Assembly: GCA_963823215.1 (NCBI GenBank)
Contig: CAWGKT010000006.1
Span: forward strand, 186,001 to 250,000
Reading direction: 5' to 3'
Source of the DNA: CAIWHR01 sp963823215
Lineage (GTDB): Bacteria; Pseudomonadota; Gammaproteobacteria; Burkholderiales; Casimicrobiaceae
Length of the DNA stretch: 64,000 nt
The first letter of the stretch is position 1, and each line of letters opens with the position of its first letter. The position numbers and the translations under genes were made by a program. Under the pieces are notes generated by a model, which saw only the letters and a program-made list of their open reading frames with translations, did not search any database and was not told where the DNA came from. Of this stretch, positions 9,941 to 19,467 are shown piece by piece.

Positions 9941-12436
9941 GTGAACTCGACCTCGACCGAATCGACGTCCTCCAAGGGGATCCCTCGCGACACGGCGAGG
10001 ATCCTAGGCGATTGCCGGGACATCGCGATTCACCGTCTGCTGCTTTCCTTTACCGCGCTGCTCGAACGCGTCGGCGACATGCTGATGGATCGGGCGAGCC
10101 GCACCGATGTCCGCGAGGAACAGAAGGCCTGCCTCGACGCGCGCGACGTCCTGCAGCAAGGCAAGTCCGACCTCCTCGCCGATTTCGAGCGGCGAATGCG
10201 GAACAAGGTGGATGACCGCATCGCGGGAAAGATCTCGCAAAAGACGGAATTCGCGAAACTCGGTGGCGACAAGCTCGCGCTCATCGACACGCACGCGATG
10301 GATGCGGCAGTCGTCACCGGCAACATCACGCGGGTGGTCGAGAACCTTTGTCACGACGAGTTGCAGCTTCTCAACCGGGGAGTGGGCCACCTGCTCGGCC
10401 AACCTGATCTCGAGACGGCTCGCAATCCATTCGCGCCGGCGGCGATCGTCGACGCCTTCAACGATTCGCTGCAGACGGTCAAGGCCGAGCCCGGGGCCAA
10501 GTTCGCGATCCTCAAGGAGATGAACCGGGCCTCGCTGGCGGAGATCAACGGCATTTACGCCGACCTCAACAAGCACCTGCAGAACCTCCACGTCATGCCT
10601 GCGGGCGTAAATTGGCCGCTGTCGATTCGCCGCAGGGGAGGGCGCAACCGTGCCAAGGCCGGTGCCGATGCGACGGAAGGCAAGGGCGCGGCAGCCCAGA
10701 TCGCTCCGACAGCGCCGGGGGCGGAGATGGATTTGATGGAACTCTTCCGGCGCCGGTTCGGTAGCGATGCGACCGCGGGGCTTGGACCCGTCGCGTCGGG
10801 GATGCCGACGCCGGCTTGGTCGGGCGCGCCGGGCGTGGGTGCCGGGCGGCCGACGGAAGCGTCGGGAACGCCGGGGTTGAGTTCGGATGCGCCTGGGCCT
10901 GGCGCGGCGGGAATGCGGTTTGGCGGTGCGGGGCCGTCGGCAGACGGCAGCCAGCCCTTTCCTGCGATTTCGTTAGACGGCGCGGCACGGTACGTTCCGT
11001 TGGGCCCCATGGCGCCGACGCCATCCGGGTATGTACCGGGTGCACCAATAATGGCGACGCCGATGCTGGGCGAGGGTCTGGCTCGGCTGCAGACCGGCGA
11101 AACGGGGTTCGATCTGGGCGGCGGCACGCTCGTCGAGTTCTCGGGCATCCCGGAAGGCAAGCACAACGTGCTGCGCGACCTGCAGCATTCGTCGCTCGGC
11201 AAGAAGGTGAATCAGCTCGAATCGATGACGATCGAGCTCGTCGCGATGCTGTTCGACTTCATCTTCGAGACCAAGGATCTGCCCGACGGCATCAAGGCAC
11301 TGCTGGCGCGGCTGCAGATTCCCGTGCTCAAGGCCGCGATGCTCGACGGGGCGTTCTTCGCGAAGAGGAACCACCCGTCGCGCCTGCTGGTCAACGCGCT
11401 CGCCGAAGCCGGCCGGGGCTGGACCCCCGCAATGGGGACAAACGACCCCCTGTACAGCCACATCGACGCGCTCGTCCACCGGATTCTCGACGGCTTCACC
11501 GACGACCTGGCCATCTTCGACGAGGCGCGTGAGAAGCTCACCCACTTCCTCGCCGAGGAGGAGCAGGCAGCCGAAGCCAACATCCAGTCGACTGCCGTGG
11601 AAATCGACCAGACCGACCGCAAGGAAATGGCCGCGGTCGTGGCGAAGTCCGAGATCGAGCGGCGCATCGAGATGTATCCAGTTCCGAACTTTCTCGCCTG
11701 GTTTCTGCGCCAGCAATGGATCGCCGCGCTGGAGGAGGTCTATCTGACCCAGGGCGAGGAAAGCGAGCGCTGGGAGCAAAGCATCGCCATGCTCGAGGAC
11801 CTCGTCTGGAGCGTGCAGCCGAAACGCACGCGCGACGACCGCAAGCACCTCGTCGCGCTGCTCCCGGCGCTGCTGAAACGGTTGTCGGCGGCGATCGAGA
11901 GCGTCGAGTGGCCGCCGCAAGGGCGCGATCGCTTTATGGCGAACCTGGTCGAGGCGCACGCGGCGTCGGTCAAGCCTTCGTTGGGTTCGGCGGCGCTGGC
12001 CACCGCCGCTGTCGCCGAGGAGGCGATGGCAGAGGCCGAGTTGGCGAAGGCCGCTGGCGACGAGGAGAGGGCGGCGCAGGCGGAGGCGCGTGCGGCGGCG
12101 ATGGCGCAGGCCGGGCCGGTCGCCCAACCGGAGGTGATCGAGGACCAATTCCTCGAAATCGCTCAGGATCTCGAGCGTGGGACCTGGATCGAATTCGAGG
12201 CCGACGATGGCCAGCTCGCGTTCGCCAAACTCGCGTGGATCAGCCCGCTGCGCGGCACCTACCTGTTCACGAACCGGCAGGGGCTCAAGGCCTTGTCGAT
12301 GAATGCCGAGGAGCTAGCTGAGCGTTTTCGCACCGATCGGGCGCGCCTGGTCGAGGCGGCCCCGCTCATCGATCGTGCCTTCGGCAGCGTCATGGCGTCG
12401 TTCGCGGACTCGCTGCCGACCCCGCCCGTCGACTGA
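9941..12436 (+). CDS. DUF1631 domain-containing protein
   Basis: An 831-residue cytoplasmic protein of the DUF1631 family, known in beta- and gammaproteobacteria and without a settled function. The opening (about residues 20-230) and the conserved C-terminal half (from about 395) are helical; between them is a Gly/Ala/Pro-rich low-complexity linker (about 260-385). Near residue 750 the segment WIEFEADDGQLAFAKLAWISP resembles a PilZ-like or Tudor-like beta barrel, which is my inference. The GTG at 9941 was chosen because the family starts with a short Ser/Thr-rich segment before the first conserved helix; the frame is open upstream to about 9845. Confidence 0.85.
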   Translation: MNSTSTESTSSKGIPRDTARILGDCRDIAIHRLLLSFTALLERVGDMLMDRASRTDVREEQKACLDARDVLQQGKSDLLADFERRMRNKVDDRIAGKISQKTEFAKLGGDKLALIDTHAMDAAVVTGNITRVVENLCHDELQLLNRGVGHLLGQPDLETARNPFAPAAIVDAFNDSLQTVKAEPGAKFAILKEMNRASLAEINGIYADLNKHLQNLHVMPAGVNWPLSIRRRGGRNRAKAGADATEGKGAAAQIAPTAPGAEMDLMELFRRRFGSDATAGLGPVASGMPTPAWSGAPGVGAGRPTEASGTPGLSSDAPGPGAAGMRFGGAGPSADGSQPFPAISLDGAARYVPLGPMAPTPSGYVPGAPIMATPMLGEGLARLQTGETGFDLGGGTLVEFSGIPEGKHNVLRDLQHSSLGKKVNQLESMTIELVAMLFDFIFETKDLPDGIKALLARLQIPVLKAAMLDGAFFAKRNHPSRLLVNALAEAGRGWTPAMGTNDPLYSHIDALVHRILDGFTDDLAIFDEAREKLTHFLAEEEQAAEANIQSTAVEIDQTDRKEMAAVVAKSEIERRIEMYPVPNFLAWFLRQQWIAALEEVYLTQGEESERWEQSIAMLEDLVWSVQPKRTRDDRKHLVALLPALLKRLSAAIESVEWPPQGRDRFMANLVEAHAASVKPSLGSAALATAAVAEEAMAEAELAKAAGDEERAAQAEARAAAMAQAGPVAQPEVIEDQFLEIAQDLERGTWIEFEADDGQLAFAKLAWISPLRGTYLFTNRQGLKALSMNAEELAERFRTDRARLVEAAPLIDRAFGSVMASFADSLPTPPVD

Positions 12437-12494
12437 CCGCGCATCGGGCCCGAAGGCACGTTCGGCGGATTGCCGTTCCTGCATCGCCACTGCC

Positions 12495-13286
12495 ATGTTC
12501 GCCCCCCGCATTGGCGCGCTGATCATCGGTGACGAGATCCTTTCGGGCAAGCGCCAGGATCGTCATCTCGCGCACGTCAGCGCAACGCTCGCGGGAAAAG
12601 GTCTTGCGCTCGACTGGGCGCGCTACGAGGGCGACGATCGCAACGCGCTCGCGGCCGTGCTCCGGGAGACATTCGCGCGCGGCGATGTCGTCTTCAGCTT
12701 TGGCGGCGTCGGGGCGACCCCGGACGACCACACCCGACAGGCGGCCGCCGCCGCCCTGGGCGTGCCGCTGGAACGACATCCCGACGCAATCGCCGCGCTC
12801 GAGGCGCAGTTCGGGGCCGACGCCTATCCGCACCGCGTCCTGATGGCCGAATTCCCTGCTGGCGCGGCCATCATCCCGAATCCGGTCAATCGCGTCGCGT
12901 CGTTCTCGATCCGCGACCATCACTTCTTTCCGGGTTTTCCGCAGATGGCCTGGCCCATGCTCGATTGGGTGCTCGCGACACGCCCGCCGGCGCGCACGGC
13001 GCTGCCCTGGGGCGAGCGGGCGATCGTCGTTTACGGCGCCGGCGAGAGTCAGTTGCTCCCGCTGATGAACGACTGCGTCGCGCGGTTTCCGCAGTTGAAG
13101 CTGTTTAGCCTGCCGTCGTTCCAACCGGAAGGCGGCCGCCGCATCGAACTGGGCTTCCGTGGCGATGTGAGCGCCCTCGATGCCGCGCTCGGGCATCTTG
13201 CGGCAGGCGTCGAGGCGGGGGGATTCCGCTGGGAGGCGCTCCTGCCGGGTGCGTCGGGTGCCGCACCGAATGGTGGGGCCTCATGA
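12495..13286 (+). CDS. MoaB/Mog (CinA N-terminal-like) molybdopterin-binding domain protein
   Basis: A 263-residue protein with the MoCF-binding fold: the GDEILSGKRQDRHL segment at the N-terminus and FSFGGVGATPDDHTRQAAAAALG, the hallmark loop for binding a pterin or nucleotide. It corresponds to the competence/damage-inducible A family without the C-terminal deamidase domain. The ATG at 12495 starts exactly at the family N-terminus (APRIGALIIGDEIL); the frame is open 40 codons further up, but that overlaps the DUF1631 gene. Its stop overlaps the next start (ATGA), so translation with the MaoC gene is probably coupled. The substrate is unknown. Confidence 0.86.
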   Translation: MFAPRIGALIIGDEILSGKRQDRHLAHVSATLAGKGLALDWARYEGDDRNALAAVLRETFARGDVVFSFGGVGATPDDHTRQAAAAALGVPLERHPDAIAALEAQFGADAYPHRVLMAEFPAGAAIIPNPVNRVASFSIRDHHFFPGFPQMAWPMLDWVLATRPPARTALPWGERAIVVYGAGESQLLPLMNDCVARFPQLKLFSLPSFQPEGGRRIELGFRGDVSALDAALGHLAAGVEAGGFRWEALLPGASGAAPNGGAS

Positions 13287-13741
13287 CGCGGGGTCTCGGC
13301 ATGGATGCGAGCGGGACCTGGTATGACGACGTGGCGGTCGGCGCCTCGTTTTCGCGCTCGATCACCATCACCGACACGCATCTGGTGCTGGGTGCCGGGC
13401 TGATCGGCGACTTCAACCCGCATCACGTCAACGACGAATATGCGAAGGGCTCGCGCTTCGGCACGCGGATCCTGCACGGCATGATCACGAGCGCCCTCAT
13501 GGGCGCGCCAGTGGGCATGTATTTCCACGGTACGGCGATCGCGTATCTGGAGCACGCCGTGCGCTTCACCGCACCGGTGCGCGCCGGCGACACGCTGACG
13601 TCGCTGTGGACGATCACGGATCGCCACGACAAGCCCCATCATGGCGGCGGCGTGGTCGTGCTGCACGGCGTGTGCCGCAATCAGGATGGAGTCGTGGTCG
13701 CCGAGGCGGATGGAAAGATGCTCGTCCACGCCCGGACGTAG
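13283..13741 (+). CDS. MaoC-like (R)-specific hydratase / dehydratase
   Basis: A 152-residue single hot-dog domain. The hydratase-2 motif is present: GDFNPHHVNDEYA followed by FGTRILHGM, giving the Asp/His pair used to hydrate enoyl-CoA esters. Length is standard for a stand-alone MaoC protein. It overlaps the preceding gene by 4 bp and is followed by two family A repeats. The physiological acyl-CoA cannot be assigned. Confidence 0.9.
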   Translation: MTRGLGMDASGTWYDDVAVGASFSRSITITDTHLVLGAGLIGDFNPHHVNDEYAKGSRFGTRILHGMITSALMGAPVGMYFHGTAIAYLEHAVRFTAPVRAGDTLTSLWTITDRHDKPHHGGGVVVLHGVCRNQDGVVVAEADGKMLVHART

Positions 13742-13774
13742 GCGGCACCTGCCCTGTCAGCGCTAGCCCGGAGT

Positions 13775-13998
13775 TGAACGGCCCCCACGCTCACTGTGTG
13801 CGGCTTCGCCGCATCCCGCTTCGCGGGACCAGCCTTCGGCTGTCGTGCGGCCTTCGGCCTGGTGTTCGCTGCCCCCCGCGGGGGCGTTCAATGCCCTTCG
13901 GGCGGCCGGGCGGGCGGATGAACGGCCCCCACGCTCACTGCGTTCGCTGCCCCCCGCGGGGGCGTTCAGTGCCCTTCGGGCGGCCGGGCGGGCACTGA
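13775..13998 (+). repeat. family A repeats: one long copy (13775-13916) and one short copy (13918-13998)
   Basis: Both copies open with TGAACGGCCCCCACGCTCAC and close with CCCTTCGGGCGGCCGGGCGGGC. The long copy has an extra insert made of successive hairpins closed by TTCG tetraloops (CGGC-TTCG-CCGC, CCCGC-TTCG-CGGG, AGCC-TTCG-GCT, GGCC-TTCG-GCC). The second copy runs into the 3' end of pyrD on the other strand. Confidence 0.9.
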
Positions 13999-15021
13999 GA
14001 CCAGCGGCACCGCCAGCGCCCGCGCGCATTCGGCGACGAGATCGGGTCCGCGATAGATGAGTCCGGTGTAAAGCTGGATCAGCGTGGCGCCGGCGTCGAT
14101 CTTCTCCTTGGCATCCGCCCCCGACAGAATGCCGCCTACGCCGATGATCGGCAGCGCCCCGTCCAGCGCCTTGGCGAGCCTCGCCACGACGGCTGTCGAC
14201 CTCGCGCGAAGCGGCCGGCCGGAAAGCCCACCCGCTTCGTCGGCGTGCGCTTGCCCGGTGACGCCGTCGCGGCTCAGCGTGGTGTTCGTGGCGACCACGC
14301 CGTCGATCGCGTGCCGGACGAGGAGTCGCGCGATGCCGTCGATGGCGGGCATGGGGAGATCGGGTGCGATCTTGACCGCCATCGGCGTGTACTTGCCATG
14401 CAGTTCGGAAAGGGCCTTCTGTTCCGCTTTGAGCTCGCGGAGCAGCCGCGCGAGCGCCTCTTCCGATTGCAGGTCGCGCAGTCCCTTGGTGTTCGGCGAG
14501 GAAATGTTGATGGTGACGTAGGAGGCGCGTGCGTAGACGGCACGCAGGCAGGCGAGATAGTCTCCCGCGGCCCGCGCGTTCGGCGTGTCGAAATTCTTGC
14601 CGATGTTGAGTCCCAGGATGCCGCGCCACTTCGCGCGGGCCGCATGGGCGAGGAAACGCTCGACGCCGTCGTTGTTGAAACCGAGCCGGTTGACGAGCGC
14701 TTCGGCCTCCGGCAGACGGAACAGGCGCGGCTTCGGATTGCCGGGCTGCGAGCGCGGCGTGACGGTTCCGCATTCGATGAAGCCGAACCCGAGCGCGGCG
14801 AGTCCGTCGATGTGCGCGGCGTTCTTGTCGAGTCCCGCAGCGAGCCCGACCCGGTTGGGAAACTCGAGACCCATCGCCGTGACCGGCGACGGGGCGGGGC
14901 GCGGCGCCAACGCCTGCACGATCCCCAAGCGGGCCGCGATGTCGAGGCTCGCAAACGCCATGTCGTGCGCGGTCTCGGGGTCGAGCGTGAAGAGCAGCGG
15001 ACGGAAAAACGGGTAGATCAT
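13966..15021 (-). CDS. pyrD: dihydroorotate dehydrogenase (quinone), class 2
   Basis: Membrane-associated FMN enzyme of pyrimidine synthesis that oxidises dihydroorotate to orotate with quinone. The 351-residue protein has the class 2 N-terminal amphipathic helix (MIYPFFRPLLFTLDPETAH), GFGFIECGTVTPRSQPGNPKPR, the NISSPNTKGLR loop, conserved KIAPDL, and the FMN-phosphate segment IIGVGGI. The ATG at 15021 matches the family start; the frame is open further up without support. The last ten or so residues (ending PARPPEGH) and the stop codon are supplied by the family A repeat, making the tail longer than in E. coli (336 residues). Confidence 0.95.
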   Translation of the reverse strand: MIYPFFRPLLFTLDPETAHDMAFASLDIAARLGIVQALAPRPAPSPVTAMGLEFPNRVGLAAGLDKNAAHIDGLAALGFGFIECGTVTPRSQPGNPKPRLFRLPEAEALVNRLGFNNDGVERFLAHAARAKWRGILGLNIGKNFDTPNARAAGDYLACLRAVYARASYVTINISSPNTKGLRDLQSEEALARLLRELKAEQKALSELHGKYTPMAVKIAPDLPMPAIDGIARLLVRHAIDGVVATNTTLSRDGVTGQAHADEAGGLSGRPLRARSTAVVARLAKALDGALPIIGVGGILSGADAKEKIDAGATLIQLYTGLIYRGPDLVAECARALAVPLVSVPARPPEGH

Positions 15022-15105
15022 GGCGCAAGTGCGGGAAACTGCGGGGTCCGATACGACTTTTCGGCAGTGGGCAGGCGCCTCACCGAGGGCGCGCCGAAAT
15101 CGCAT

Positions 15106-15134
15106 CTGACCGCAATTCGGCACGATGATACCAT
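15106..15134 (+). promoter_or_regulatory. candidate sigma-70 promoter for the mltB-like gene
   Basis: CTGACC (15106-15111) and TACCAT (15129-15134) are separated by 17 bp and followed by TCGCGCGCC. A start of transcription near 15141 would exclude the ATG at 15125 and favour GTG 15164. Confidence 0.4.
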
Positions 15135-15163
15135 TCGCGCGCCACCATACTTCCTGCCAGACC

Positions 15164-16222
15164 GTGTCGCGTCGACTGCTCCTGCTCCTTGTGCTGCTCT
15201 GCCTGCTGGCACCGGCGATACCGGCGCTTGCGGCTGCCAAGGTCGACGCGAAACCGGCCGGATATGCGGCGCGCAAGGATGTGCGTGCATTCATCGACGA
15301 GATGACCGCTGAGCATCGCTTCGACCGCGCGGCGCTCGTGCGCACGCTGGGCGAGGCGCGCTATCAGCGCGCGATCGTCAACGCGATGGATCGCCCGCTG
15401 CTGGAGCCGCCGAAGTGGTACTCCTATGCACGTTCCTTTCTTGCGCCCGAGCGCGTGGCGGCGGGCGTCAGTTACTGGCGCGCGCATCAGGACGATCTCG
15501 CACGCGCCGAGGAGCGCTACGGCGTGCCTCAGGAAATCGTCGTCGCAATTCTCGGCGTCGAGACCTACTATGGGAAGAATGCCGGAAACTACCGGGTGCT
15601 CGACGCACTGGCGACGCTCGCCTTCGACTATCCCCGTCGCGCGGCATTCTTTCGCGGCGAATTGAAACAGTTCCTGCTGCTTGCGCGCGAGCTCGGGATG
15701 TCGCCGCTCGCCGCGAAGGGGTCGTTCGCCGGAGCGATGGGCGTGCCCCAATTCATGCCCGGGAGCTACCGCACCTATGCCGTGGATTTCGACGGTACCG
15801 GACATCCGGATCTCTGGCAGAGCCCGGCGGACATCGTCGCCAGTGTCGCCAATTACCTGGCGCGGCACGATTGGCAACCGGGCGGACCCGTGCTGCTGCC
15901 GGCCGTGATTGCCACCGACGCGCGCGACGCGGCGTTGCGCAAGCTCGATGGCGGCCTTTCGGAGCGCCGTGCGACGGACGCATGGGCGGCGGATGGCGTG
16001 ACGCCGGCCGATCCGCTAGCGGGTCCCGCGGACGAGCCCGTCGGACTGCTGCTGCTCGAGGAAGCAGCCGATGGCGCCGATGGCACCGATGGCGCGACCT
16101 ACTGGATCGCGTACAACAATTTCTATGTCCTGACGCGTTACAACCGCAGCCGGCTCTATGCCGCTGCGGTGCACGCGCTCGCGAGGGCGATCAAGGCGAC
16201 GCGAAACGGCGTCGCGCGCTGA
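15164..16222 (+). CDS. MltB-like lytic murein transglycosylase
   Basis: Secreted peptidoglycan-cleaving enzyme (GH103), about 352 residues. It has a signal peptide (VSRRLLLLLVLLCLLAPAIPALA), then PKWYSYARSFL, the catalytic Glu in GVETYYGKNAG, FDYPRRAAFFRGELKQFL, the FAGAMGVPQFMPGSYR motif and SPADIVASVANYL. No lipobox Cys follows the signal, so it is probably soluble periplasmic rather than lipid-anchored. The GTG start is preferred over ATG 15125 because of the promoter position and because it starts right at the signal peptide. It is divergent from pyrD. Confidence 0.92.
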   Translation: MSRRLLLLLVLLCLLAPAIPALAAAKVDAKPAGYAARKDVRAFIDEMTAEHRFDRAALVRTLGEARYQRAIVNAMDRPLLEPPKWYSYARSFLAPERVAAGVSYWRAHQDDLARAEERYGVPQEIVVAILGVETYYGKNAGNYRVLDALATLAFDYPRRAAFFRGELKQFLLLARELGMSPLAAKGSFAGAMGVPQFMPGSYRTYAVDFDGTGHPDLWQSPADIVASVANYLARHDWQPGGPVLLPAVIATDARDAALRKLDGGLSERRATDAWAADGVTPADPLAGPADEPVGLLLLEEAADGADGTDGATYWIAYNNFYVLTRYNRSRLYAAAVHALARAIKATRNGVAR

Positions 16223-16261
16223 AACGCCGGGTCGCGACGCGCGCCGTCGCCGACTGCACTC

Positions 16262-17428
16262 CTAATGCAATTCGTTGATCCGGGCGAGCTTCGCCGCATA
16301 TATATCGTGGTCGCGGCGGGTCGTGCTGTTCTTCATTGCGAGCATCAGGTGCCTGCGCGCCGGCTCGATTTCTCCGATGTTAAGGTACGCGATGCCGAGC
16401 CAGAAATGGAACTCGTGGTAATCCGGTGCGCGCGCGACCTCGCGGGCGAACTCGTCTTTCGCCGTTTTCGGATCGCCCGCGCGCATCGCGGTCATTCCGC
16501 GATTGAAATGGCTGAACGGTGGATCGGGATCCAGTTCCTCGAGCCTGGCCGCGAGGCGCTGCGCCGCCTCGACGCGGCCCAGCTCGCTCAGGACCGGTAT
16601 CAGGTTGGACATCGCCTGCGTATTCCGCGGCTCGCGCTCGAGCACGTGGCTCAGCACCTGTTCGGCTTCCTGCGGATTGCCATGGCGGCGATAGATCGCG
16701 CCGAGCGTGTTGTACGGCATCAGGAACCCGGGGGCCCGCGCGACCGCCTCGCGCGCCCACCAGTACGCGTCGTCCGCTCGGCCGCGGGCAAGCGCCTCGA
16801 CCGCCCGATTGTTCATGTACATCGCGACGATGATCTCTTCCCCGATGTCCCGCGTGCGCACCGCGCGCAGGTCGGTCGACGGGAGGAAGTCGATCGTCAT
16901 CGAGTCGCTTTCGTGCGGCTTGACTGCGACGCGATAGCCGCCGCCCCCCTGGTCGGTCTTCCTCGGGGCGAGCGTCACGTTCACATGTCCGATCGACAGA
17001 TAGATGTCGCCGGTGCGGGCCCACGTGTCGTCGACGAACACCTTCTGATACGCGACCGTCAGTCCGAGCTCCTTGGCGAAGGCGGCGGTCATGATGACCA
17101 ACGACAGACAGTTGCCGGATCGCGCGGCGAATGCCTGCGCGGCATTGCGCGTCATTTCCGTGTCGTATCCGAGCCGGAGCTGGCCCTTGCTGTACAGGGC
17201 ATCGAACAGCGCCTGCTGGCGGCCCTTCACGCGCGCCGGTTCCGCGATCGCGTCACTGATGTAACGTTTCATGTCGTCGCTCGCCGCGAACAGATCGTCG
17301 GCGCCGATGCGCTCCGTGGGCGCTGCGAACAACCGGTCGTTAAAGAAGCGCGTTTCGCGCTGCGCGAGCGGCGCAGCCGCGCAGGCCGCGAGCAGCGAGG
17401 AAAGTAGCAGCACCGTCAAGCTGTTCAT
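16262..17428 (-). CDS. TPR-repeat lipoprotein with transglutaminase-like N-terminal region
   Basis: A 388-residue predicted lipoprotein: signal peptide MNSLTVLLLSSLLAACAAAP with lipobox LAAC. Residues about 85-140 (AFAARSGNCLSLVIMTAAFAKELGLTVAYQKV) resemble the Cys-containing core of transglutaminase-like/DUF1570-type proteins, although a full catalytic triad is not evident to me. From about residue 215 onward there are four to five TPR-like helical pairs, for example LMPYNTLGAIYRRHGNPQEAEQVL. The gene converges on the mltB-like gene with a 39-bp gap. It probably acts as a periplasmic scaffold; no specific role can be assigned. Confidence 0.75.
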   Translation of the reverse strand: MNSLTVLLLSSLLAACAAAPLAQRETRFFNDRLFAAPTERIGADDLFAASDDMKRYISDAIAEPARVKGRQQALFDALYSKGQLRLGYDTEMTRNAAQAFAARSGNCLSLVIMTAAFAKELGLTVAYQKVFVDDTWARTGDIYLSIGHVNVTLAPRKTDQGGGGYRVAVKPHESDSMTIDFLPSTDLRAVRTRDIGEEIIVAMYMNNRAVEALARGRADDAYWWAREAVARAPGFLMPYNTLGAIYRRHGNPQEAEQVLSHVLEREPRNTQAMSNLIPVLSELGRVEAAQRLAARLEELDPDPPFSHFNRGMTAMRAGDPKTAKDEFAREVARAPDYHEFHFWLGIAYLNIGEIEPARRHLMLAMKNSTTRRDHDIYAAKLARINELH

Positions 17429-17483
17429 CTGGCGCCTCCATTTCCGGCCAATCCCGACGTCTAGTCTACGCCGCGCACGATTC

Positions 17484-19157
17484 CTAGCGCCCGGTCAGGC
17501 CCGGTTGCGCCCGCACATGCGCGACGAGTCCCTGCGTCGAGGCATCGGTCCCGGGGGGCAGGGCTGCATCGCCGGCCAACGCCGCCACGATCGGCCCGGC
17601 GAGGGTCTTGCCGAGCTCGACGCCGAATTGGTCGAACGGGTTGATCCCATACAGCACCGCTTCGACGAAGGTTCGATGCTCGTAGAGCGCGAGCAGCTGG
17701 CCGAGCCGGTAGGAGCTGAGCTCGGGCATCAACAGCATCGTCGAGGCGCGGTTGCCCGGGCAGGCGCGCGCGGCGACGGCGGCATCGAGATCCGCGGTCG
17801 ACATGCCTTGCGCCTGCAGTTCGGTCCGGATCGTCGCCGGGCTGCGCCCGACGAGCAGGGCCTGCGCCTGGGCGAGCGCATTCGCAACGAGCAGCGTCTG
17901 CTGGTTCGCCAACGGATGCGTGGCCGTGATCGGCACGATGAACTCGACCGGCGCCTCCCGCGTGCCCTGGTGAAGCCACTGGAAGAAGGCGTGCTGGCCG
18001 TTGGTGCCGGCCTCGCCCCAGAGCGCGGCTGACGTCGGACCCGTCAGCGCGCCGCCATCGCGCCCGACGCGCTTGCCGTTGCTCTCCAGGACCAACTGCT
18101 GCAGATAGGCCGGAAGGCGGAACAACGCTTGCGCATAGGGAACGACGACACGCTCGGGGTGCCTGAGCTGCGTCGCGTTCCACCAGCCGACGAGACCCAG
18201 CAGGACGGGCAGATTGCGTTCGAATGGCTCCTCGCGAAAATGCACGTCGATGCTTGCCGCGCCGGCCAGCAGCTTCTCGAAGCGCTCATAGCCCAGCTTG
18301 AGTGCGATCGGCAGCCCGGCCGGCGACCAGAGGGAGTAGCGTCCGCCGACCCAGTCCCACAACGGGAAGACGTCCGCGGAAGCCGTGCCGAACGCCCGTG
18401 CCGCCGCCGTATTGCCGGTGACCGCGATGAAGTGCGAGTTGACGTCCACGCCCTTGCCCAACGCGGCGACGAGCCACGCCTTCGCGCTCGCGGCGTTGGC
18501 GAGCGTTTCCTGCGTCGTGAACGTTTTCGACGTCACGATGAACAGCGTGGTCGCGGGTTCGAGCGGCGCGAGCGCCCGCGTGAGGTGCTCCGGATCGACG
18601 TTGGCCACGAACGCGACGTCCACGCCCTGCGTCTGCGGGCCTGTGCTGGCGCGCGCGCGCGGCGGTGGCGCCAGCGCCGAGCAGACGAGCAGCGGACCGA
18701 GATCGGAGCCGCCGATTCCGAGATTGACGACCGCCCGGATGGGCCGTCCCGTGGCGCCGACTCGCAGGCCGGCCCGGATCTGCGCCGCCAGCGTGCGCAT
18801 CCTCGACTGCGCGGTGCGGATGTCGGGGATGATGTCGTGACCGTCCACGACGAGGGGCGCGTCGCCGGGCCGCCGCAGCGCCGTGTGCAGCGCCGGGCGG
18901 CGCTCGGATTGGTTGACCTTCTCGCCGGCGAACAGTGCCGCGATCCAGCCGGGGAGCCCAACTGCCGTCGCCTGTGCGACGAGCAGCGGCAGCGTGTCCG
19001 TGCCGAGCCGCTCCTTTGACAGGTCGACGAGCCAGCCGTCCCAGGCGAACGACAGCCGCGCAAACCGGTCGGGGTCGCGCGCGAAAAGCTCGGCGAGCGT
19101 GGTCCCGGCGAGCAGTTGGCGGTGATCGGCCAGATTGTGCGGGGCGGTGGCGGTCAT
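17484..19157 (-). CDS. pgi: glucose-6-phosphate isomerase
   Basis: Interconverts glucose-6-phosphate and fructose-6-phosphate, cytoplasmic. The 557-residue protein carries the family signatures: VNLGIGGSDLGPLL, FIVTSKTFTTQET, the GGRYSLWSPAGLP segment, ESNGKRVGRDG and the Lys region near the end (YGINPFDQFGVELGK). Length matches E. coli Pgi (549). A candidate sigma-70 promoter lies about 75 bp upstream. Confidence 0.97.
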   Translation of the reverse strand: MTATAPHNLADHRQLLAGTTLAELFARDPDRFARLSFAWDGWLVDLSKERLGTDTLPLLVAQATAVGLPGWIAALFAGEKVNQSERRPALHTALRRPGDAPLVVDGHDIIPDIRTAQSRMRTLAAQIRAGLRVGATGRPIRAVVNLGIGGSDLGPLLVCSALAPPPRARASTGPQTQGVDVAFVANVDPEHLTRALAPLEPATTLFIVTSKTFTTQETLANAASAKAWLVAALGKGVDVNSHFIAVTGNTAAARAFGTASADVFPLWDWVGGRYSLWSPAGLPIALKLGYERFEKLLAGAASIDVHFREEPFERNLPVLLGLVGWWNATQLRHPERVVVPYAQALFRLPAYLQQLVLESNGKRVGRDGGALTGPTSAALWGEAGTNGQHAFFQWLHQGTREAPVEFIVPITATHPLANQQTLLVANALAQAQALLVGRSPATIRTELQAQGMSTADLDAAVAARACPGNRASTMLLMPELSSYRLGQLLALYEHRTFVEAVLYGINPFDQFGVELGKTLAGPIVAALAGDAALPPGTDASTQGLVAHVRAQPGLTGR

Positions 19158-19232
19158 CGTGCGGGAGCGGAGCAGACGGATACGAGACCGTCGGCAAGGG
19201 CAGCCGTGGCAGGGTGCGGCATCTCACCTTGC

Positions 19233-19261
19233 AGCATAGTCGAACCGGCGCGCAATGCAAA
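19233..19261 (-). promoter_or_regulatory. candidate sigma-70 promoter for pgi
   Basis: On the minus strand TTTGCA (19261-19256) and TATGCT (19238-19233) have 17 bp between them, upstream of pgi. The rest of the 310-bp gap between pgi and fbpA holds only the iron-type operator listed next. Confidence 0.4.
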
Positions 19262-19382
19262 ATTGCCCAGACCGATGGCTTCGACCTGGCCGTCGAATCG
19301 CGTCGCGGCAGCGCATTGGGCGGCGGGCAAGCCGGGATAGGGTTGCCGGACGGCAGGGAATGAGCCGGGTTTGATTTGCATC

Positions 19383-19410
19383 AAATAAGAATAATTCGCA
19401 TTCGTATTGA
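19383..19410. promoter_or_regulatory. Fur-box-like operator before fbpA
   Basis: An isolated A+T-rich block (AATAAGAATAATTCGCATTC, continuing GTATTGA) resembles the repeated NATAAT / ATTATN hexamers of Fur boxes. It lies about 60-85 bp before the ATG of a ferric-iron binding protein, where iron repression is expected. A TTGATT just upstream may be part of the promoter. Confidence 0.5.
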
Positions 19411-19467
19411 CGCGAGTGCCTGACTGCCCCACAATCCCGGCATCGCGTACCACTTTTGGAGTTCGCC

